Positions 1 through 11,916 of a DNA stretch of 64,000 nucleotides are shown here, one piece after another. Location: NCBI GenBank assembly GCA_036346255.1, contig CM070633.1, positions 38,517,692-38,581,691 on the forward strand, read 5' to 3'. A program made the translations under genes and the position numbers. Under the pieces are notes generated by a model. The model made no database searches. It was not told where the DNA came from and worked only from the letters and a program-made list of their open reading frames with translations. The number at the start of each line of letters is the position of its first letter. The stretch's first letter is position 1. The DNA is from Ampelocalamus luodianensis (lineage: Eukaryota > Streptophyta > Magnoliopsida > Poales > Poaceae).

Positions 1-1412
1 GAGTGTAAAAAAGGATTAAATGCTTTAGTATTTCTGTAATGCTTTTCTGTTGCATTGTTAATTCAATTGAACTTAGAAAATGCATAACTAATTCAATTTT
101 TATCCAAATTGCATGAAACCAGTGCTGTTAATTTTCATTTTAAATGTGGTATTTACTAAAATTAGTTTCAACCTTGTCTCTGTAGCAAAAATCTGTTAAA
201 TAATTAAAGGATGCTTTGTGTATCTGCTAAATTAGAAAATGTATATCTCTTTCAATAATTGTCCAAATCCAGTGAAACCAATTCTGTAAAATTTCATTCT
301 TAGTATACTAACTATCAGGATAGGTTTTAGATACTATTTCTGTTCATGAAAATTTGTTAAGTAATTAACTAGTGTTTTGATGTGTTTTTAGCTTAGAAAA
401 TTCATAGAAAACTCTTAATAACTTAAAATGAATTGTTCTCTGTTTCTAAAATTTTGTTATATCATGCTTAGGCTGCTGTGTGAATTTTGGAATGTTTTGT
501 TGTTGTTGTATGTTTGAGTTTTGTCGGTGTTATTCGCTCTTATTCGCTGTTTTGTTCTATCGTTAGGTTTCGATATTTGCGGTAACCCTAAGAGCGACCC
601 TCCGCAACAAATTGAGCAACAGCAACCAGGCAAACAGTTTGATCATGATTAATCCCAGTATTTTAAAGTTTAATATTTTGTTTCAGCTGTATGTATGCAT
701 CGCTTAATTGGTGTTAAAATGGTTAGCTAAATCCTGTAGATGCATACCAAGTAGGCAAAATATTGGTCTCTACTACAGGCCTAGGTTATTTCTTTGTGAT
801 TAGAGGTGTTTGGATGATCTCTTGTCACTTAGTAGATTCAGTCAACTTTCTTAGACATGCTTAGCTATCGGTAGAACTGGGCGGTTATCGACTTTAGTCG
901 GTAACCTTGATCACACAAAATCTCCTATAACTTTTTGTTTCAGCATTTTTGCTATGTTTAATTGCAAAACTACAATGAAAACCAAAATGATTTAGACTTG
1001 GGCACAACGGTATGATTGGTGTGATCATTGGGTGTGGCTGGAATGGTGCAGGAGTCAACAAGGACCGAACATGTTGTTAGACTAAACCAAGTATTTTGCG
1101 TGCTAACCACACTAGAGTATATGGGACCTCTCTTGACCTAGTACTTTGGCGTGTATTGGCTCGGTCGCGAGGAGGTCGCGGGAGGGATGGAGGTGGGAGC
1201 ATGGTAGTTGTCAGAAAAGCTTTATCACGAGTGGGTAGTTGTCTTTTGGCTTTACCATGTAGCGTATGGATTTCTATCCGTCTGAGCGGCTCGTAGTTAA
1301 TACACAATATTGGAAAAAGTCTCGTAGGACTTAGCTTCACGCATACCTTGGAAGTGTGCTTTGGCTTAAAGCGATGCAAGTGTGGTGCAGTGGTACACCT
1401 GCAGGTTTAAAA

Positions 1413-1424
1413 CTATTCGAATAG
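1413..1424. other. SL1 palindrome CTATTCGAATAG
   Basis: A perfect 12-base palindrome. It recurs unchanged in RT-1 (60807-60818), RT-2 (10419-10430) and RT-4 (56215-56226). RT-3 is inserted immediately next to the RT-2 copy. Confidence 0.8.
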
Positions 1425-1537
1425 CCTCGTCCTAGGTTATGGACACGCTTGGCAGGTCTTCCAAGAGTTAGACTACAACATTTAAATTAAAACTTGATGG
1501 GTGAGTGCGAATGCGGGATTACGTGCTATTGTTAATG

Positions 1538-1557
1538 GTGACTATTGGGATAGTCAC
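1538..1557. other. SL3 stem-loop GTGACTAT-TGGG-ATAGTCAC
   Basis: Perfect 8-bp stem with a TGGG loop. It repeats in RT-2 (10542-10561) and RT-1 (60926-60945). In RT-4 the minus strand of 56081-56099 has a 7-bp version with loop TGGGT. Confidence 0.8.
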
Positions 1558-1760
1558 TTCTAGGTTGTTTTACTTACTCTTTTGTTATTATTACTTTTCT
1601 TTGTTATTTTAATCTTAAAATGAATTGCAAACTTGCCTTCAAACTGTATTATATTATTGCAAATGAAAATTGGCTTTATGCAAATGAAACATATGGCCTC
1701 CACTAAACAAGCTGCATGTAGCATATGAGCAGTGCGCTAATTCACACGTCGATCTTGCGG

Positions 1761-1781
1761 GTACAAAGACAATCTTTGTAC
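1761..1781. other. SL4 stem-loop GTACAAAGA-CAA-TCTTTGTAC
   Basis: Perfect 9-bp stem with a 3-base loop. Flanking CACACG (1743-1748) and CGTGTG (1783-1788) can form an outer stem. RT-2 (10759-10779) and RT-1 (61145-61165) carry the same stem; RT-4 has a covarying form at 55852-55874. Confidence 0.8.
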
Positions 1782-2190
1782 TCGTGTGCTTTGCTTAATG
1801 TTTTTGTTGCAGAGGAAGAAGGTGAGCCTCAGAGCCTCACTCGTGAGTGTGTTGCCGTTCGTGGGCGACTAGACTTGGCGGTCCGGCGGATGCCTTGTGG
1901 GTTGAAGGCACACCGATTGGCTTTGTTTATAGCCATCTTATGGCACTTTTGCTTCATTGTCTTATTTCTGTTATTTTTGTATCTTGTGGCACATCGGCCT
2001 TTGTGCGTAATATCTCTACTATTTGTTTATCTTCCGTTTGGTAGTGTGGTGTTTGGACTCTATGTTTGGAATGGAGTTGATGTCTAATTTTGTAACGAGT
2101 GTGTATACTGCTTTCTAGGAAGTATACATATCTCGAGATCAGTTTATTTGATTTGTGATGCTAGGACCAGGTGGTTGGTTAAGCATTACA

Positions 2191-3320
2191 CACTACTCTG
2201 AAAAGCCTCATCACAGACGGTTGGAGCGTCATCACAGGCGGTTTCCAAATGCGTGTAAAAGTCGTCTGTGATAACAGCGGTTATCCTGAGCGGTTTTGAG
2301 CCGTGCGTGATAAAGCTATCCTGAGCGGTTGAACAAGAGCGTCTGTAGCGGCTATCACGAGCGGTTGAACAAGAAAATGCGTGATAATTGATATCACGAC
2401 GGTTCTTGTTCGAACCGTCTGCGTGATATTGTTTTCCTGAGCGGCTCTTGTTCGAACCGTCTGTGATAGGTTTTATTGCAAAAAAAATTGCCATTTCATG
2501 GATACACTCATACACATACATCGCCATTTCAAACCTCCCAAACATGGATTCATTGATACACATACATGGATTCCCAACTCCTAAACCTCCCAATAAATTT
2601 CTCAAGCTATGGATTCAAGGATACATGCATACACTCAGGTCATATACAAGTACCAACAGTAGAATCGAAGGAGAATCTAATGAAATCTAAATATGAATCT
2701 AACACAAGTACCACAAGCTCATACATACAAATCTGGATCTGAATCTAATAGAACCTCATATACAAAAGTACCAACAGAACCTCATATACTAGAGACATCG
2801 TCGGAGGAGGGTGGAGGAACTTCGCGTCGGCGTCGAGGAGGACTAGAGGAGGTCGGTGTTGGTGTCGGCGTCGACTCTCGGTGTTGGGGAGGAATACCAC
2901 GTCGAAGGTTGGGGATGCGGGAGCAAGGGAGGACCGGGCTGGGAGGTGTGCGGGGGCCGAGGAGCTACGGGAGGGCGGAGGAGCAGCTACCGGCGGAGCA
3001 AGGGAGGACCGAGCCCGAGAGGAGGATCGGGGCTGCAGGAGTGCGCGATCGAAGCGTCCATAGGAGGTCGGCCATAATATATAAGGACATATTTTGCCTC
3101 CCGCGCGCGCGTTCAAAATTTTCAAATTCCCGCTGCGAATCACAGGCGGTTTCATACAAAACCGCGCGTGATGACAAATCCTGAGCGGTTCGTATCACGA
3201 ACAAATGCGTGATAATAACTCATCACGAGCGGTTCTTAATACGAACCGTGCAGATATAAACTCACATCACGCAGCGGTTGGTATTAAGAGCCGTCTGTGA
3301 TTTGGATTTTACTATGGCTT
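2191..3320. mobile_element. Non-autonomous CACTA (En/Spm) DNA transposon
   Basis: The left end reads CACTACTCTGAAAAG and is followed by many direct and inverted copies of subterminal motifs of the type TCACAGACGGTT and AACCGTCTGTGAT (2207-2470 and 3140-3303). This layout is characteristic of plant CACTA elements. The right end is poorly preserved: after GCCGTCTGTGAT at 3292-3303 comes TTTTACTATGG, a decayed relative of the expected TTTTACTAGTG. The middle (about 2790-3110) is GC-rich, low complexity and open in several frames, but shows no transposase. No clean 3-bp target duplication could be confirmed. It lies in the last bases of the RT-1-family LTR to its left. Confidence 0.65.
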
Positions 3321-3407
3321 AGAATTTTCCTTACTCTCTAATTTTACTATGGCTTAGAAATTTTTCTTGCTGACTTCCAGCGGACTAACCCGCCGGTGTT
3401 CTCCAGT
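3321..3407. repeat. Short spacer with a duplicated 25-base stretch
   Basis: The sequence around ATTTTACTATGGCTTAGAA occurs twice (about 3307 and 3342). The remainder up to CTCCAGT, next to the RT-1 LTR start, is unassigned. It could be CACTA terminal debris or the original RT-1 target site. Confidence 0.4.
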
Positions 3408-4287
3408 TGTAACAGCCCTAACTTAGGGTTTGTATTTCAAATGTAAAATTTTGAGGAGAAATAAAAACTTTTGTTGTCTCTTCAAATCATTTGGAAGTTT
3501 TCCAAATTTTCCCTAGCAATTTCCAATTTTCTAGAAGTTAATTCTTGTGATTGGAAATTGTTGTCATCAAATTATTAGCCTTCAAACTTGTGATCATCCT
3601 CTGCAAGTATTTTTCCTAGCATCTTGATCATCCTATCTACCTCCCTGAATTATCTCACAATTTTTAGATTTTATTTGCTATTTCAAATGGCCAAGTCAAA
3701 CTAGTTGAAAATCTGGTCAAACCCTAGGTCAGCATGCTTGTGAATTTTCTGCAGAACCTTTCAGTGCATAAAAAGTTCTGGAAAATTTATGCAATGTTGA
3801 TCTCTGTCTCAAGTAGCTACCATAAAAATTTCAGAATTTTTGGAGCTCTGGAGCTACCTCTAAAAATTCCCCAAACCTTCTCATCTTTCTAACTCAAATC
3901 AGAAAACACTGTTCCTCGGGCTCGAACCCGAGTCCGACTCAACTCCGACCGCGCCACTTGACTCGGTCGCGTCAACTAGCTGCACCGCGCGCGAGTCCAA
4001 TCGATCGTGACCGTCAGATGCAAATCGAGCGATCCACGTTGCGTCTTAACCGACTGTCGAATGCATACACCAATCTCGGCCGTCCATTTCCGATCCGGTG
4101 GTCGATCGTTCTTGATCGAGTCTAAGCATCTGTTCGCGCGCTTTGTTACGTCGACATATGGGTCCCACTGTCGGTTCTTCCTCGCCTTCTCCGCGTCTCA
4201 CGGGCTCGCGGCGCTTCGGCGCATGAGTGCCACGCTGCGCTCGTCATTGCCACGTCGAGACGCGTGTACCTCTCCGGCATCGCGACG

Positions 4288-4297
4288 CTTTATAACC
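4288..4297 (+). promoter_or_regulatory. TATA box of the RT-1 LTR
   Basis: CTTTATAACC lies about 880 bases into the LTR, between the GC-rich U3 and the presumed leader, as expected for a pol II LTR promoter. Position inferred from sequence only. Confidence 0.5.
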
Positions 4298-6022
4298 TCC
4301 GCACTCGTCCATTCTTAGTTTCCTCCGCTCTGTTGCTCTCTCCGCCCACTTCTCGGTTTGGCGGAGAAGAAGGTGAGCGGCGCCACCACCTCGTTGCGCT
4401 TGCTTCCGCAACCCTCGCGCCTTCCTTGTCCTTCGCCGCATCCATTTTTCCCATCCGAGCTCGTGGCATCCAATGAATCGCGGAGCCACTTCTTCGTCCC
4501 CAACTCCGGTGGTCTCGGCCACCGCAAGCTTGCTGGTGCTCGGGTGAGTTTCGGCCGACACTTGGTCCTTTGGATCGCATTGATGCTGAAGCTAATGATG
4601 GCTTCATTTTTGTCTTTGGTGCATCGTTGAGCCGTCGACCAATTCTTCTCAAGCTCGGTTTCGCGCCGTGGAAATTCGGCCACCTCGAGCTTTCTTCGTC
4701 GGCATGATCGTGTGCTTCTTGCTCTGGTGTTGGGCGAAGCTTGTGCGCGCTTTCGAGTCTTCTAGAAGCTGTGGCGCCTTCTCGCGAGCGCATCTTCTTC
4801 TCCACCTCGTTTGCCGCCCGCTCGTCGCGGCATCTCGAGTGGTCGCCACCGCCGTCATCGGGTTCGCAAAGTCTCTGTGAACCGAAGGTATCACTCGCTG
4901 CTTTGAAACCCACTAGTTCGCGAGATCCACTGTCTTGACGCGCGCGCGTCCCGTCTTGGCGCCGTGAGCAGCGTTGGCGTTCGATTAACACTAATCTTTG
5001 TTTAGTTATGTCAGCGACTTGTGGGCCCTTGTTGTTAATCACGTTTAGAAATCGTTTTATCCAACCGTTCTATTTCACCTTGAGTCTCGCCATGTGGGCC
5101 CATCTTTGTCGGTTGTTGGTTGTGTAGCTCTTGTTGTCGTTTTCTCTGTTGGAAGCGTATTTCTTTGTGAGGTATGTCGAGTTTGCACTTTGGTAAGCGA
5201 AGGCGTATTCTTAGAATACGCCTTGTCACTTTGATGAGTGGTTTTCAGTCGACATTTCCACGCGGGCCCTTTGTCGATGTGAGGAGCTAGTGGTAATGGT
5301 GCGAAAGGAATAAGTGCATTATAGATTTCGGAAATGATTTAGTATTTCTGGTTTTAGTTTTCTGTTGAGCTGTTAATTCAATTAAACTTGTAAAATGCAT
5401 AACTAATTCAAATTTTATCCAAATTGCATGAAACCAGTGCTGTTAATTTTCATTTTAAGTGTTCTATTTACTAAAATTAGTTTCATCCATGTCTCTGTAG
5501 CAAAAATTTGTTAGCTAATAAAATGATGTCTTATGTATCTTCTAAATTAGAAAATGCATATCTCTCTCAATAATTGTCCAAATTCAATGAACTCAATTCT
5601 GTAAAATTTCATTTTCAGTATACTAACTTTTAGGATAGGTTTTATACATTGTTTCTGTTCATGAAAATTTGTTAAGTAATTAACTAGTGCTTGTTGTGTT
5701 TTTAGCTTAGAAAATTCATAGAAAATTATTAATAACTTAAAATGAATTGTTCTCTGTTTCTGAAATTTTGTTATTTCATGCTTAGGCTGCTGTGTGAGTT
5801 TTGGCTTGTTTTGAGGTTGTTGTATGTTTGAGTTTGGTCGGTGTTATTCGTTCTTATTTCTTTGTTATGTTCGATCGTTGAAGCTTGATATTTGCGGCAA
5901 CCACGAGGGCGATCCTCGCAACAACTTGCAACGCAACAGCGGCGGCAAGCATTTGATCATGATAATCCCGGTATTTTAAAGTCTAATATTTTGTTTTAAT
6001 TTGTATGTATGCATTGCTTAAT

Positions 6023-6027
6023 TTGTG
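6023..6027. repeat. Target site duplication TTGTG, left of RT-2
   Basis: TTGTG directly precedes the RT-2 start and is repeated at 15936-15940 directly after its end. Joining the flanks restores continuous RT-1 LTR sequence. Confidence 0.85.
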
Positions 6028-7183
6028 TGTAACATCCCAATTTTGGGCTTGTGTTTCAAATGTAAGAAAATCAGTATAAATTAAAACTTTTTCTTACATC
6101 ATGTATTTCCTGTGGTGCCAAGAAATTCTTGTACAAGGAATTATGGAAATACATTGTCACAAGTCTTGTTGATCCAAATCTTGTTATTCCAAAACTAATC
6201 TTGTCAAATCTTATGATCATCCTCTGGAAATATTTTTCCTAAGTCTGCTGGATGGTATGTGACCCTCTGAAAAATTTCACAATTTTTAGAAATTGTTTGA
6301 ATATTTTTAGAGGCGATCAAACTGTTTGACTCTCGATCAAACATTACAACAGAGCCTTGCAGAATTTTTGGAGATTTATTCGCAGCATAAAAATCTCTGA
6401 AAACTTTACACAAGGTTAATATCTGAGTTAGCAAGCTCCTGTAAAATTTTCATAATTTTTGGAGTTATTTTGCTACCTCAAATAAATCTTTCAAAGTCTC
6501 TGTTCTTTTTCAAAGTCAAACTTGGTTTACTGTTACTTGGGTTCGAGTCAGACTCGGGCTCGAGCAAATCGACTTGGTCCAGCCAACTAAATGCACCGAG
6601 CCACTCTTTAAAACGCGCGGTGGATCTCAACCGTTAGATCTAAATCGCACGGCCCGCGCGCGCGTATCGCTTCGGACCTTCCGGTTGCAAGATTGATTGT
6701 CAACCGTTAGATCGCAATCCAACCGCTGAGATTTCCCGAACCCTTCGGACCCTCCGGTTGCAGTTTTGAATCGGGGCCGTTGGATTAAAATCCAACGCTC
6801 GCGTACCCCTTCGTTGTAATTTGAGTTTGCAACGTGGAGCTATCTGAGCCGTTCAATTCTAATCGTAGGGTTCGCATCCTCCCCGTTGCGTTTTAAAGCC
6901 CGTAGGCGTGGCACTATCTCAGCCGTTCGTGTCTCATCCAACGGTGTGAATCGCCCGAGCTTTGCGCTGGTCATCTTCAACCTCCGCGCAGTGCGAAAAA
7001 CGATTACAAGGCATGGTGAGGTCATTTCTTGCTCCTAAAGCCACTCTAGCCGGCGTGTAGGAGTATGGGAGGTACAGGAGCTAGGCCATGCCCTAATGCA
7101 CGTCTTCACCTCTTTTCCTTGTCAGTAGTGCGTGGTGCTTTGTGTTTTGCCCGAGAGGAGGTGCAAACCCTAACACTTTCATG

Positions 7184-7193
7184 GCTTTATAAG
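7184..7193 (+). promoter_or_regulatory. TATA box of the RT-2 LTR
   Basis: GCTTTATAAG sits about 1.16 kb into the LTR, followed by a pyrimidine-rich stretch suitable for a start site near 7215. The palindromic TCCAACGG motif is about 400 bases upstream. Confidence 0.55.
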
Positions 7194-10100
7194 CACCCTC
7201 ATTGCTTCCTAGTATCTCTTTAGACCACCACCAAGCTTCACTCACAGCATTGGAGCTTAAGACCTCAAAAATGGCAAATCGCCATTGTTGACCCGTGGAG
7301 CTCCATTGGTGTTCTTGGTGTTCCAGTGGTTCCCCTTCAAATTTCTTTGCACTCTTTTTAACTCCTCACTGTCATGAACATTTCCCCTCACTTAATTTTG
7401 GATTTGATTCTCAGGAATTGTCCAATTTGGGGTTTGTTCAAATTCGGCCGAAATTGGTCATCTTCTTCCTCATTCGGGTGAGTGCTCCATTTCCAATTAC
7501 TTGCTCATGTAGCTTACGTGAATCGTTATGAAGCTATATTGATGCTTTGGTATCACTCATTTGGCTCGAGTGTCATTTTGAACCTTCTTCTCCAAGTCCG
7601 TGACTTTCACCTTGATCAAGCATCTCCGGCCATCTTTGAAGCTTCGTCGCTAAGGTAGCTTCTTATTAGTCCTTAGAAGCTTTGGCACCGCTTCCTTGGA
7701 CGCGGCGGAGCTTTCGCTATTTTCATGTTTAGCGATAAAGCTCCGTTTTCATTTTCGGTTGGCGGCGTTCTAGTCCTCACGCGCGGCGTGATTGCCACCA
7801 CTAGGTCCGTAAGGTTATTGCGATTCCATTTCACTAGTTGGTTGGCGCCGCGGCCGGTCGCGGCGATAAGCCGTGGAAGTAGCTCGGGTTTTTCCGGGAG
7901 GAACTCCGTTTTAGTCATTTGTTTAGGACACGATAATTGCCTAATCATTGGTAATCATTGGATGTCATTATTGTGTCTTAATCACGGCAATTGTGTCAGC
8001 GACTTGTGGGCGTGAAGCTTAGATTTGAAATCGAAGTCATTAGTGTCTCTTTTACATCCTTTTATTGCTAATCATTATTAGCAATAATCTTGTCCTAAGC
8101 CGCCACCTTGTGTCACTGCTAGGTGGGCCCTTAAACCGCTTAAACCACTTCTGTGCCAATCATCAGGGCACATTAAACTGCTAATCATTAGTTTCGGTAA
8201 TTAATCGCTGTCCTAAAAACTCCCTGTCAGTCACTGACGGGTGGGCCAGCGCATCCTGCGCACGTGTGCTGCAAGTCCACATGTGTGACTCAAGGTCACT
8301 GACATGCGTGCCCCACGTGTCAGCATCCCTTTTGAACTTCAATCAATAGCCACCGTCGATCCCTTGATCAACGGCCTAGATCTTGTATGCGTTCGGACCA
8401 TCCGGTTCCCCTCGACATCCTGGACCGTCCATCTCGTGATCTGCGGCTGAGATCATGAGTGCAATCGGACCTTCCGGTTAGATGAGGGTTCTGAGCCGTT
8501 CATCTTTAGATCTGCGGTCGTGGTTCACCGAGGCAACCGCATCGTCCGGTTGCATGCACTCGTTTGGGCGTTGGATCTTGATCCAGCGGTGGACCCGATT
8601 AGGTTTGGCGGCGTGCGTTATTTCCAGCGTCGCGTGGTGCATTGGATTTTAAATCTACGGCCCCACGGCGTCCACGTCGTTCCTTTGTTTTGGTTTGTTA
8701 CGTATTTGGTAAATATTTATTTAACAACTGAAAATGATGTAAAAACTTTAGAAACTCATAACTAATTCATTTTAGCTACTTTTTAGTTAATTCCAACTGT
8801 AATAAATTATGTTATCACTTTAGCTTATTATAAAAATGGATTTAAGCATGTTCCAGTAGCAGAAAATTATATAACTAGGAATAACTTGATTTCTGTCATT
8901 TTGAATATTCCAGAAAATGAATAAAACTTTAGAAAATGCATATCTTGCTCTGTGTATGTCCAAAATGAATGATTCCAACTTTGATAAATTTGTTATTAAC
9001 CCAGTGTTAATATAAAAATGATGGTAGGTCCAAGATTGTAACAGAAACCTTGATTAATGATTTAGTACCTATTTCTAGCATTTAGAAAATTCTGGAAGAC
9101 TTATAAAATGCACAAGTAATTCTCTGTAAATGCAAAATGTATATGATAAATTCTAGAAAACCCCTCTGTTGGTATACTTCACTGTAAAATTAGTTTTGAA
9201 CATATTTATGCTCCTGGAAAGTGCATTATGCTAATTTTGCATCTTAGAAAAATCATAGCTAAATCACTTTAACTCCAAATGACCTGAAATTTTATATGGG
9301 TTACCTCTATGCCAGTAGGTAGCTACCATAAAAATTTCAGCTTCAAAACCTTTATAGAAAATGTTTTTGCTACTGATTGCTAATTATGGCCGAAAATGTA
9401 TTTGTTGGTCATATCTTTTGCACCACAAATCCAAATTAGGTTTTTCCAGTTTCTATGCCTAGGTATATTCATATTCTACCTTGTGTATAAAATTTGTTGC
9501 CTTTGGATGATTTTTGCTTGCTCGTTTGTTTAAGTGTGTCTCGTCTTATTGGTTGTTCTTGGTTCTTTTTGCCTCTCGCTTAGGATTCGACATTTGCGGT
9601 AACCCCGAGAACGATCCTCCGCAACAAATTGAGCAACAGCAAGAAGGCAAGCAGTTTGATCATGTTAATCCCAGTATTTTAAGTATTTATGTTGATTACA
9701 AATTCTATGTATGCATTGCTACTTTGTTTTAATAGTTGGCCTAGTAGATGCATTTCCTTAGCAAATGATTATCCTCTACTACCATGAGCCTAGGTTACTT
9801 GCTGTGATTTAGAGTTCGTGGAGGACTCTTGTCACTTAGTAGTTGCGAATTAATTGCTTAGCCATGCTTAGCCCGGTAGAAATGGGCGGTTATCGACTTG
9901 TCGATAACCTTGATCACTAAAACTTATTATGATTTATGATTTCCACCTTGTGCCATGTCTACTTATGAAAACTAAAACTAAAAGCAAAATGATTTAGACT
10001 TGGGCACAATGGTATGTTGGTGTGATTTTAGGGTGTGGCTGGAATGGTGCACGAGTCAACAAGGACCGAACATCTTGTTACACCGAACCAAGCATTTTAG

Positions 10101-10418
10101 CGTGCTAACCACACTAGAGGTATGGGACCTCTCTTGACTTAGTACTTTGGCGTGTATTGGCTCAAGGGTCGCGGGAGGTCGCGGGAGGGATGGTGTTGGG
10201 AGCATTGTAGTGTCAGAAAGACTTCACAGGGATGGGATTTGTTGTCTTTAGCTTGCAATGTAAGCGTATGGTGTTTCTACCCATACGGCTGCTCGTAGTT
10301 AATACACAATATTGGAAAGCGTCTCGTAGGACTTAGCCGTCCGGCATACCTACTGAAGTGTGCTTTTGGCTTAAAGCGATGCGAAGTGTGGGTACATTGG
10401 TACACCTGCGGGTTAAAA

Positions 10419-10779
10419 CTATTCGAATAGCCTCGTCTAGGTTATGGACACGCTTAGCAAGGTCTTTCAAGAGTTAGACTACAACCTTTTAAATTAAAAC
10501 TTGATGGGTGAGTGCGAATCGGGGATTCGTGCTATGTTGTGGTGACTATTGGGATAGTCACTTCCGGTGGTTACTTGTATGTATCTGTACTTCATCATTA
10601 CTTTGATAACAAAACAGTTTGCAAACTTGCTTTTAAAATGTATTACATTATTGCAAATAAAATTGGCTTCATGCGAAATGAGACATATAACCTCCACCTA
10701 AATGAGCTTGCATGTAGTTTATGAATAGTGCTGCTATTCCACCGCGTCGATCTTGCGGGTACAAAGACAATCTTTGTAC
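10419..10779 (+). other. RT-2 leader stem-loop cluster SL1-SL4
   Basis: SL1 CTATTCGAATAG at 10419-10430, SL2 CGAATC-GGG-GATTCG at 10515-10529, SL3 GTGACTAT-TGGG-ATAGTCAC at 10542-10561, and SL4 GTACAAAGA-CAA-TCTTTGTAC at 10759-10779. They lie 400-780 bases upstream of the primer site, so they would be in the transcribed leader. Confidence 0.7.
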
Positions 10780-11199
10780 TCGGTTGCTATGCTTAATTGT
10801 TTTGTTGCGAGAGGAGGAAGGTGAGCTGAAGGGCCTCACTTTTGTGAGCTGTGTTGTGGTAGCTGCGGGCGACTAGCTTAGCGGCGATCGGTTGCCTTGT
10901 GGGTGTGTGGCTAACCGGTCGACTTTTGTTCTAGCCATCTTATGGCACTTTTTGCTTCATTTGTCATTCTTGTATAATGTTATTTGGCAGTCGGCTCTCT
11001 TTATAATAACTTTACTTTATGTCGTTGTTAAACTTAGTGATATATGTTGTATGGAAATGATGTGTAATTTTGTGATGATGTGCATATGTTGCAGTTCAGG
11101 AAACATATGTCCATCGAGGCTTAGAATGTTTAATTAGTGATGCTAGAACCATTTGGAGGTTAAGTGTTACTAGTTAAATATTCCGGGTCCTCACAAAGT

Positions 11200-11212
11200 T
11201 GGTATCAGAGCC
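11200..11212 (+). other. RT-2 primer binding site (tRNA-iMet)
   Basis: TGGTATCAGAGCC is complementary to the 3' end of plant initiator methionine tRNA. It lies four bases after the LTR end CCTCACA, as usual in Ty3/gypsy elements. Confidence 0.9.
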
Positions 11213-11916
11213 ATACTGACCGTAGAAACCCCTAGCTTGGTCGCCCTTAGGATATTTTGAAAACTTACTTTCAAATAGTTTATGAAAACTTAAGTAAGTT
11301 CTCTAATTTTACTCCTTACCTATCTTAGCTTGTTCATCTCACCTTATTCTTGGTTAGATTTGGAAAACTTTTTCCCTCTCATCTTCTTTTCAAAGGTAAG
11401 TGTTTAATCGATTAACTTGGTTTTGGGGAGCACCATGAGAGCCTTAAACTGAGTCTTGGCTGTTTGGAGTATGAAATAGGCACCCCTGGAATTTCAAATT
11501 TCGGCTAAGGGATTGAAGGAGAAATTCTGGACAGCTAGTGCATATACTGGACAGCTACCTAGTGGTGAGTAATTAAGGTAGGAAATGAGAAGTAAATACA
11601 ACTAAAAATTTGAAGGGTTAACAGGGTAAGAAGTGATATGAGTTAGCTTAGTGTCCGACCCTCCTTTCGTACGATTTTCACCCTGTTCCTAGCTGTCTCG
11701 AACAGAAGTTAGTGCTCTGAAATTTGTCTTCCTGAAAAGTTGATTACTCGTTTTTCCATACGAGTTAGTCATAACAGGAAAATGGTTGTTGTCTTTATGA
11801 CCCTGCTGCAATTTTATATTGATACTTGAGCTTTTAAAGATTGTTTTGTTAAGTGGTTAGTAGTTTCCTTTGTCTCCGGTTCCGGAGTTGTGTTTTAACC
11901 TATTTTGTGGAACAGG
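11213..11916 (+). other. RT-2 untranslated leader between PBS and gag
   Basis: About 700 bases with no ORF of note. It shares blocks with the RT-3 and RT-4 leaders, including a GGGTAAGAAGTGATATGAGTT stretch and the word CTGGACAG (twice, about 11530-11555). It ends in TTGTGGAACAG just before the gag ATG, as RT-1 does at 62008. Confidence 0.65.

Larger units (their letters stand above)
1..2190 (+). mobile_element. Truncated LTR (tail part) of the RT-1 family
   Basis: This stretch matches the distal half of the RT-1 LTR: its start aligns with sequence near 5340 and its end with 61560. It contains the shared blocks GGTAACCCTAAGAGCGA (about 580), the tRNA-independent hairpins SL1 (1413-1424), SL3 (1538-1557) and SL4 (1761-1781), and ends at ...TTAAGCATTACA, about 30 bases short of the LTR end seen at 61589. 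The CACTA element begins directly after it. It is either a solo/3' LTR of an older element or a tandem neighbour of RT-1. Small ORFs here are on both strands and show no domain. Confidence 0.75.
3408..6027 (+). mobile_element. RT-1 5' LTR, proximal part
   Basis: Starts TGTAACAGCCC, the usual TGTAACA-type end of Tekay-like LTRs. It carries a GC-rich U3 with repeated YCYAACGG-like and ACGG words, a TATA box at 4288-4297, a GC-rich presumed transcribed region (4330-4990), and then the AT-rich block shared with 1-720. The LTR is interrupted at 6027 by RT-2 and continues at 37531-37980 and 60544-61589, so the reconstructed LTR is about 4.1 kb. The long minus-strand ORF at 4290-5042 lies in this LTR, has no domain and is not called a gene. 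Confidence 0.75.
6028..11195 (+). mobile_element. RT-2 5' LTR (5168 bp)
   Basis: Starts TGTAACATCCC and ends CCTCACA, immediately before the primer binding site. The U3 has inverted-repeat words such as CGTTGGAT-TAAA-ATCCAACG (6778-6797), with a TATA box at 7184-7193. A second TCCAACGG/CCGTT-rich patch lies at 8340-8660. The distal 1.7 kb is homologous to the tails of RT-1 and RT-4, with the same stem-loops. No coding capacity is seen; the ORFs here are scattered and domain-free. Confidence 0.85.

Noticed and set aside
2693..3184. Possible captured gene inside the CACTA element
   Set aside because: The 163-aa ORF is Arg/Gly-rich and low complexity, with an equally long ORF on the other strand and no recognisable domain.
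4290..5042. Longest ORF in the window (250 aa, minus strand)
   Set aside because: It lies across the RT-1 LTR promoter and GC-rich leader, overlaps other ORFs on both strands, has biased low-complexity composition and shows no domain. GC-rich DNA gives such ORFs by chance.
11200..11212. tRNA gene signal
   Set aside because: Only the 13-base complement to a tRNA 3' end is present; it is the retroelement primer site.
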